A stretch of DNA of 28,077 nt from a virus. A program made the translations under genes and the position numbers. Position 1 is the stretch's first letter, and the number at the start of each line of letters is the position of its first letter. The stretch is taken from the IMG/VR virus record IMGVR_UViG_3300030099_005645, positions 1 to 28,077 of that record. One strand, given 5' to 3'. Positions 23,978 through 28,077 of the stretch are shown one piece after another. Below the pieces are notes generated by a model. That model did not search any database. It saw nothing but the letters and a program-made list of their open reading frames with translations, and was not told the DNA's origin.

Positions 23978-25498
23978 ATGCCAGTTGTTAAGAAACCATT
24001 CTCAATATCCCCGCTAAATGATAATCCCGTTGTTATGGACGGAGCAAATCTTACTGGAGGAATGAGTCATAAAGACGGATTTCCCACAATTAAATTCTCA
24101 ATTCCTCAACAAGAAACTCTTTTAGAAACTAATAGTCTTCACTTAGTAGGACAAGTTCTTATTAAACAAAATGACAATACAATATTTAAAGACGCTTATG
24201 TAGCAAATGATAATTTAGATAATGGAGCGAATCTTACAAATAAAGGAGCATTAAATTTCCCTAATTTTGGAGGAATTAAAAATGTCATAGATAAAGTAGT
24301 TATTCAATCAAAGAAATCATTAGTAGAAATATCTTCTTCAATAAATTATTCTCAATATGAAGCACTCATAGAAGCATATCACCATAACTCTAAAGATTAT
24401 ATTCATTCACCATTATCACGTGGACTTGCTTCTGGAAGTAATGCTACTCATATTAATCGCAGAATGCTTAATGCCTCAAACTCAGCAACCCTAGTTGATA
24501 ATGACGGAGACAGCGATAGATATACGGGACAACACTTTTCAATAAAAATCAACACAGATTTATTAAATACATTACCTCTTCACTTAGGTCAAGACTATAT
24601 GGGAGGTCTTTTAATAACTATTCACCTTGCTCCCGATAGTGCTTTCTTCAACACACGCCATCGCTCAAGAGACACCGCCGCCCAAGCAAATGCCGACTTT
24701 GCTAAAACAGTATCATACAATCTTAAGAATTTAAAATTAGAAGGACGCTACGTTGTTCCCACTCCAGAAGAAAATGCTTCATATCCTAAAGGAATTATGC
24801 TTAATTCAAGATTGAATTTAATAAATGACGTTCAATCAAATATCAATAGCAGTTCTTACACACCACAACTTCAGTTCGTTAAATCAATGGTTAATGTATA
24901 TTTAGACAACGACCAGACAAATAACACTGAGAAAAATGCTAATAATTTTAGACACCCAGTAGGACACAAAGCAAATCAACAAGCGAAAAATGGATTAAGA
25001 TTTCCTTTTGATTACAAAACAGAACTTCAACCAAAATTTAATAATGAATTCGTGCGAGGTGGTGCTTTTGCTGGTGATACTACAGCAGAAACCCTAATTA
25101 AAAAATCAACAGCAATGGGAGACGTTGAAGTAAGAAAGCAGTTCGAGCGTGCCTTACTAGGAGGTGTTGAACCTTATCATTCTTCAGCAGATTTAGAATT
25201 ATTAGAAAACTCTCTAACAGAAGATTACGACGGCACTGCCCCCGGTGCTAATGGAGTTGGTGATAATACAAAACCTAATATTCAAGGAATCGGTGCTGAC
25301 TTCACCTTCAATATGGGTGGAATTCAAAATTTTGTCAATCAAGATTATAATCTAACAATTGAATCTGGAGTAAATACTGGTTCTGCCAGATTACCAGCAA
25401 GCAGAAATGGTGGAGCAACTCTCAACCCACTCTTACAACAAACATTCATTAGACACGGCAGTCAGTTAGACTTCCAGAACTTAGTTAAGGTTATTTAA
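23978..25498 (+). CDS. Major capsid protein-like, paralogue 3 (double jelly roll)
   Basis: This 506-residue protein is the third capsid paralogue. It shows FPTIKFSIPQ...TNSLHLVGQVLI (35-62), FGGIKNVIDKVVIQSKKSLV (97-116) and NYSQYEAL, a LPLHLGQDYMGGLLITIHLA segment near 200-220, and NLKNLKLEGRYVVPTPEE, where MCP-like 2 has its VDYIIMPAEV. The second half is rich in Asn and has a long region without clear strands, then a TFIRHGSQLDFQNLVKVI end. Identity to the other two is low, so the copies are old and may occupy different places in the shell. Seven bases after its stop is the early promoter of the next gene. Confidence 0.75.
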   Translation: MPVVKKPFSISPLNDNPVVMDGANLTGGMSHKDGFPTIKFSIPQQETLLETNSLHLVGQVLIKQNDNTIFKDAYVANDNLDNGANLTNKGALNFPNFGGIKNVIDKVVIQSKKSLVEISSSINYSQYEALIEAYHHNSKDYIHSPLSRGLASGSNATHINRRMLNASNSATLVDNDGDSDRYTGQHFSIKINTDLLNTLPLHLGQDYMGGLLITIHLAPDSAFFNTRHRSRDTAAQANADFAKTVSYNLKNLKLEGRYVVPTPEENASYPKGIMLNSRLNLINDVQSNINSSSYTPQLQFVKSMVNVYLDNDQTNNTEKNANNFRHPVGHKANQQAKNGLRFPFDYKTELQPKFNNEFVRGGAFAGDTTAETLIKKSTAMGDVEVRKQFERALLGGVEPYHSSADLELLENSLTEDYDGTAPGANGVGDNTKPNIQGIGADFTFNMGGIQNFVNQDYNLTIESGVNTGSARLPASRNGGATLNPLLQQTFIRHGSQLDFQNLVKVI

Positions 25499-25504
25499 AA
25501 AAAC

Positions 25505-25516
25505 AAAATTGATTTT
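25505..25516 (+). promoter_or_regulatory. Early promoter motif (acidic zinc protein)
   Basis: Exact AAAATTGATTTT, with the core 43 bases before the ATG at 25556, directly after the MCP-like 3 stop codon. Confidence 0.8.
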
Positions 25517-25555
25517 GAAAATTCTGTCTCTGCTGAAGAATAACAATACAACAAT

Positions 25556-26008
25556 ATGCCTTTCAACAACTACTCAATCGCAAATCTCAAATGCTCGCAG
25601 TGTGATAATAAACCAGCGTGGAAGACCCTTGAAGGGACTGCTGACGGACAGAAAAGTGAATCGTGGGGTGTTCTTGATTACTCAAATAAACACCCTTATC
25701 ACTGGAATCTGTGTCAGTCTTGCTGGATAAAGGACTCTGGGTGTGATTGTGAAAGTGATGATGAATACTCAGTGTCGCAAAGCGGTTGTGATAATCTCAC
25801 TTGTGGAAACCCTATTATTTATACGGATAGTGATTTTCCAGATACGGACTCGGAAGCAGAAGAACAATCGTGGGAAACTCTTTGTCTGGGCGGTTGTGGA
25901 ACAGACGGAATTCTTGAAGGAGATTTTTGTGAAGAGTGTGAGTCCCTTAATGAAGCACTAGAACTTCGGGAACTCGCAAATGAAATGCCCGTGGAACTTC
26001 GGGATTGA
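25556..26008 (+). CDS. Acidic cysteine-rich early protein, probable zinc binder
   Basis: This 150-residue protein has C-x-x-C pairs at 13/16, 53/56 and 125/128, and further pairs at 63/65, 78/83 and 110/114, enough for two or more zinc sites. The middle is very acidic (DSDFPDTDSEAEE near 91-103) and the end is a leucine/glutamate-rich helix. I do not recognise the family. An early promoter at the standard 43-base spacing fixes the start. Early acidic zinc proteins often act on host or viral regulators, but no function can be assigned. Overlapping frames on the same strand are shadows. Confidence 0.75.
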   Translation: MPFNNYSIANLKCSQCDNKPAWKTLEGTADGQKSESWGVLDYSNKHPYHWNLCQSCWIKDSGCDCESDDEYSVSQSGCDNLTCGNPIIYTDSDFPDTDSEAEEQSWETLCLGGCGTDGILEGDFCEECESLNEALELRELANEMPVELRD

Positions 26009-26021
26009 ATCTTAAAATAAC

Positions 26022-26033
26022 AAAATTGATTTT
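26022..26033 (+). promoter_or_regulatory. Early promoter motif (66-residue basic gene)
   Basis: Exact AAAATTGATTTT, with the core 44 bases before the ATG at 26074. The leader after it (TGAGGAGGGAAGCAGAAA) is nearly the same as the leader of the gene starting at 27868. Confidence 0.8.
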
Positions 26034-26073
26034 GATTTTGTGCTGAGGAGGGAAGCAGAAACATACATTCATA

Positions 26074-26274
26074 ATGCCTAGGAAGTTCAAATCCAGCACT
26101 GGCGACAAGCGGAAGATTACGCTCCGTGGTGGAACAGATATGAAGGAGAGACCTCTTTGGGAGGACGGAAGAAATCGTCAAGAATCAACAAAGGATAGAC
26201 TCCGTAGGAAACTTGCTGAGAAGAAAATGAAGAAACAAATAGAAGAAAATCAATCAAAAAAAATTAAACAATAA
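26074..26274 (+). CDS. Small basic early protein
   Basis: This 66-residue protein is strongly basic (PRKFKSSTGDKRKITLRGG) and ends in a Lys/Glu-rich helix from about residue 35. No domain is recognised. A standard early promoter precedes it, and the next gene starts 4 bases after its stop, so the two probably share a transcript that ends at hairpin 5. A nucleic-acid-binding role is suggested by charge only. The start codon is fixed by the conserved leader. Confidence 0.68.
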   Translation: MPRKFKSSTGDKRKITLRGGTDMKERPLWEDGRNRQESTKDRLRRKLAEKKMKKQIEENQSKKIKQ

Positions 26275-26277
26275 TAT

Positions 26278-26673
26278 ATGCTAGGGGACTTAATATTTTA
26301 TCAACCTCATTTATTTAATAAAATTATTTTTTATTTTAAAGGATTATCTACTCCCTCTGCTATTGCTATGAATCAAGCATTTCATAACAAAGAACTTGTT
26401 AGACAATTCAATGATATTGACCCTTGGATAGGAGATTTTTATGAAGAATATTGTGCTAAAGAATATATAGTTCTTGAGAATAATATAACAACAATGTATA
26501 TACCACAAACAACAAGACCAGATATAGAAAACCCTTATGAAATCCCTCCCTTAGAATATGGTTCATTCTTCCGCAAGAATCTTCTGTCATACAGAGAACG
26601 CGAATGGGAAGTAGAAGATTACAATATGCTATTTGAATTTATTGAGATTATTCCTCAGTTGAATGATTATTAG
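26278..26673 (+). CDS. 131-residue protein of unknown function
   Basis: I do not recognise this protein. The N-terminus has an aromatic/hydrophobic stretch (LFNKIIFYFKGL, 12-23) and the rest is a mixed alpha/beta sequence with many Glu, Tyr and Pro residues (YEIPPLEYGSFFRKNLL near 87-103). There is no membrane segment of full length and no catalytic motif. It starts 4 bases after the basic early gene and its TAG stop overlaps the first base of hairpin 5, which supports the frame. Confidence 0.65.
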   Translation: MLGDLIFYQPHLFNKIIFYFKGLSTPSAIAMNQAFHNKELVRQFNDIDPWIGDFYEEYCAKEYIVLENNITTMYIPQTTRPDIENPYEIPPLEYGSFFRKNLLSYREREWEVEDYNMLFEFIEIIPQLNDY

Positions 26674-26744
26674 GGAGAGAAGGGAGGCAAAATCTCAGTC
26701 AAAAAAAAAATTTATGATTAAAAAATCCCCTCCCTATCCTCCCT
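26672..26744. terminator. Hairpin repeat copy 5
   Basis: The purine arm (AGGGAGAGAAGGGAGG, 26672-26687) pairs with CCCCTCCCTATCCTCCCT (26727-26744), followed by a T run. It lies between converging genes: the plus-strand stop touches its left arm, and the leftward gene ends 48 bases to the right. Confidence 0.72.
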
Positions 26745-26791
26745 TTTTTTTGTTATTTCTCATTTTTTATTTTTTTTGTGATTTTTGATTT

Positions 26792-27868
26792 TTATTGAGA
26801 TTCAATATAATTAGCAAGTTCAACAATATTATTGAGTTCCTTCTCATAAGATTGATAAGAATATTTTGCGTATTCATAATATTTCATATAAGCGTGTTCC
26901 GAAAGTTCTTTGTCTTGACTTCTTCCACGCTCTTCTGCTTCTTTGATTTCACTCTCCCACACAAACTCACGCCACCATTCAATATATTCTGTGTTGATTG
27001 CTGAGAGTTCTGTGAGAAGTTCTTTTGCGAGAGGGAACTGAAGATTCTTGATTGCTGTGCGAAACTTTTTTATCCAGACCTTTGTGTCCCTAAGGAAAGT
27101 GAGACCTTTGTGAAACTCAAGAAGATATTGTTCTCTTGCTTCTTCCTCAGTGTAGTAAGGAGAATCTGGATTTCCTATTTCAAGAAATTCTTTGTGCCAT
27201 TCTTCATAATTGTCTCGCATTTTCAAAAACCATTCTTTCTTTTCTTTGAATGCTTCTTTGAGGTGATAATAATCTGCTTCTCCATCTGGTTGTGAATAGA
27301 TGAAACGACAAGATGCCATCTTCTCAACCTCCATCATTGTCCTTCCCTTTGACCTTTCTTCTTCAGTCATCTGTTTCATATTGATGCTATTTGCGTAGGC
27401 ATAAGATTCATTCATAGAAACTGCGAAACAATATTTCCCATATCCCTTTTGAATGCTCCAGCACCCTTGCTTCTTTCCTTCTGCGAAGCACCATTTTGAG
27501 ACTGGGATAGTCATTCTTTTCAAGACACTGATGATGTATTTCTGTGCTTCTTCTTGTGCCATCTGTTTCCCCAGAACTGGCGAACCCCTCATATCCAGCA
27601 TCCAGTTAGCACCGATGTGAGGTTTCACAAGTGCTAGCATAATGTGTTCTGGTTCAAGACGACCTCCAGTTGATTCACTGAAAATCTGTATCCTTTCAGC
27701 ACCGAGGTCATCTGTAAATCTTTTGAGGAGTTTCTTCTCAGTGAGCGACTTGAATGGTTCTTCTTCAAGAAACTTGTCAGTTTCCCCGAAACAGAAAGTC
27801 CCACACGCCGTCAAACCACCGCCGTTGTGAGAATTGCTGACTTGAGACCGAGAGTATGCGTGAGTCAT
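26792..27868 (-). CDS. Early protein of unknown function (358 residues)
   Basis: An open frame continues to an ATG at 27973 (393 residues), but I start at 27868 (MTHAYSRS). The extra 35 codons contain the early promoter 12-mer (27911-27922), whose core is 46 bases from this ATG, and a leader nearly identical to that of the 26074 gene. The first 170 residues look like a globular domain with HNGGGLTACGTFCFGE near 14-29, AERIQIFSE, and a GKYCFAVSMNESYAYA strand-helix near 145-160. The remainder is helical, rich in Glu, Lys and aromatic residues. I recognise no family. Several weak zinc-like cysteines are present but no paired motif. Base composition in the first 300 bases is less AT-rich than in its neighbours. 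Confidence 0.75.
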   Translation of the reverse strand: MTHAYSRSQVSNSHNGGGLTACGTFCFGETDKFLEEEPFKSLTEKKLLKRFTDDLGAERIQIFSESTGGRLEPEHIMLALVKPHIGANWMLDMRGSPVLGKQMAQEEAQKYIISVLKRMTIPVSKWCFAEGKKQGCWSIQKGYGKYCFAVSMNESYAYANSINMKQMTEEERSKGRTMMEVEKMASCRFIYSQPDGEADYYHLKEAFKEKKEWFLKMRDNYEEWHKEFLEIGNPDSPYYTEEEAREQYLLEFHKGLTFLRDTKVWIKKFRTAIKNLQFPLAKELLTELSAINTEYIEWWREFVWESEIKEAEERGRSQDKELSEHAYMKYYEYAKYSYQSYEKELNNIVELANYIESQ

Positions 27869-27910
27869 TTTTGCTGAGCGTATTTCTGCTTCCGTCCTCA
27901 AGCGGAGGAG

Positions 27911-27922
27911 AAAATCAATTTT
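27911..27922 (-). promoter_or_regulatory. Early promoter motif (358-residue gene)
   Basis: Exact minus-strand AAAATTGATTTT, with the core 46 bases upstream of the ATG at 27868. The following TTGAGGACGGAAGCAGAAA matches the leader at 26040-26060. Confidence 0.75.
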
Positions 27923-28077
27923 GTCTTTTTGCCTCCTATAGGGGACACCGAGGTGTAGGGGATTGTATGCCAAAAAAATTGAACTTGAGACCTCCGCGGA
28001 CTTGTCAAAATTTCAGCACCGCACCTCCCCCTTCCCCTATGATTAGAATGACTCATCACTATGACTCACTCCCTACT

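Noticed and set aside
25509-25961. Additional plus-strand frames overlapping the acidic zinc protein
   Set aside because: They lack a promoter at the proper distance and have no coherent composition; the 25556 frame has both.
28048-28077. Short right-edge peptide beginning MTHHY, similar in its first residues to MTHAY of the 27868 gene
   Set aside because: Only ten codons are visible and the promoter spacing is off, so a duplicated gene start cannot be supported.
1-28077. Terminal inverted repeats
   Set aside because: The first bases do not match the reverse complement of the last bases in any run I could see.

Overview
This AT-rich window carries a compact DNA virus genome, or most of one, of the polinton-like virus / virophage type (Preplasmiviricota). 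The diagnosis rests on co-occurrence of three double-jelly-roll-like major capsid protein (MCP) paralogues, a FtsK/HerA-type genome-packaging ATPase, a large primase/superfamily-3 helicase, two very large putative minor capsid proteins and many small lysine-rich or zinc-binding proteins. Genes are tightly packed on both strands, and I see no rRNA, tRNA, CRISPR array, integrase, DNA polymerase, RNA polymerase or maturation protease. The left edge cuts through a gene, so the true genome ends are not visible, and I found no terminal inverted repeat.

Layout. Positions 1-5.8 kb hold a leftward block (partial acidic protein, zinc-ribbon protein, coiled-coil protein, primase-helicase), a small zinc-finger gene, a basic protein and a fibre-like protein. 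From 5.9 to 13.2 kb lies the first structural block: a small beta-rich protein, MCP-like 1, three small basic proteins, MCP-like 2 and an 836-residue minor capsid candidate. From 13.2 to 17.3 kb lies a modification block: a TET/JBP-type 2-oxoglutarate/Fe(II) oxygenase fused to a glycosyltransferase-like domain, two small basic proteins and two DXD-type glycosyltransferases. From 17.5 to 25.5 kb lies the second structural block: virion-like basic/coiled-coil proteins, packaging ATPase, a proline-rich protein, a base-J-type glycosyltransferase, a second large minor capsid candidate and MCP-like 3. From 25.5 kb to the end is a block of small acidic/basic early proteins and a 358-residue unknown.

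Two regulatory systems are visible. Seven genes at the two flanks carry an identical 12-mer, AAAATTGATTTT, whose AAAATTGA core lies 41-46 bases before the start codon. AAAATTGA is the published Mimivirus early promoter octamer, so these look like early genes, perhaps read by the transcription apparatus of a co-infecting giant virus. The three capsid genes instead begin directly after TTTATAAA, a likely late-promoter or initiator sequence. Five copies of an 80-base hairpin with GGGAGG-type purine arms sit mostly at gene ends and resemble the hairpin 3'-end signals of Mimivirus.

The most unusual content is the set of DNA-modification candidates. A TET/JBP oxygenase with intact H-x-D...H...R residues and a separate TET/JBP-associated (base-J-like) glycosyltransferase suggest that the virus oxidises and then glycosylates bases in its DNA. 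Two further glycosyltransferases may act on DNA or on the capsid.
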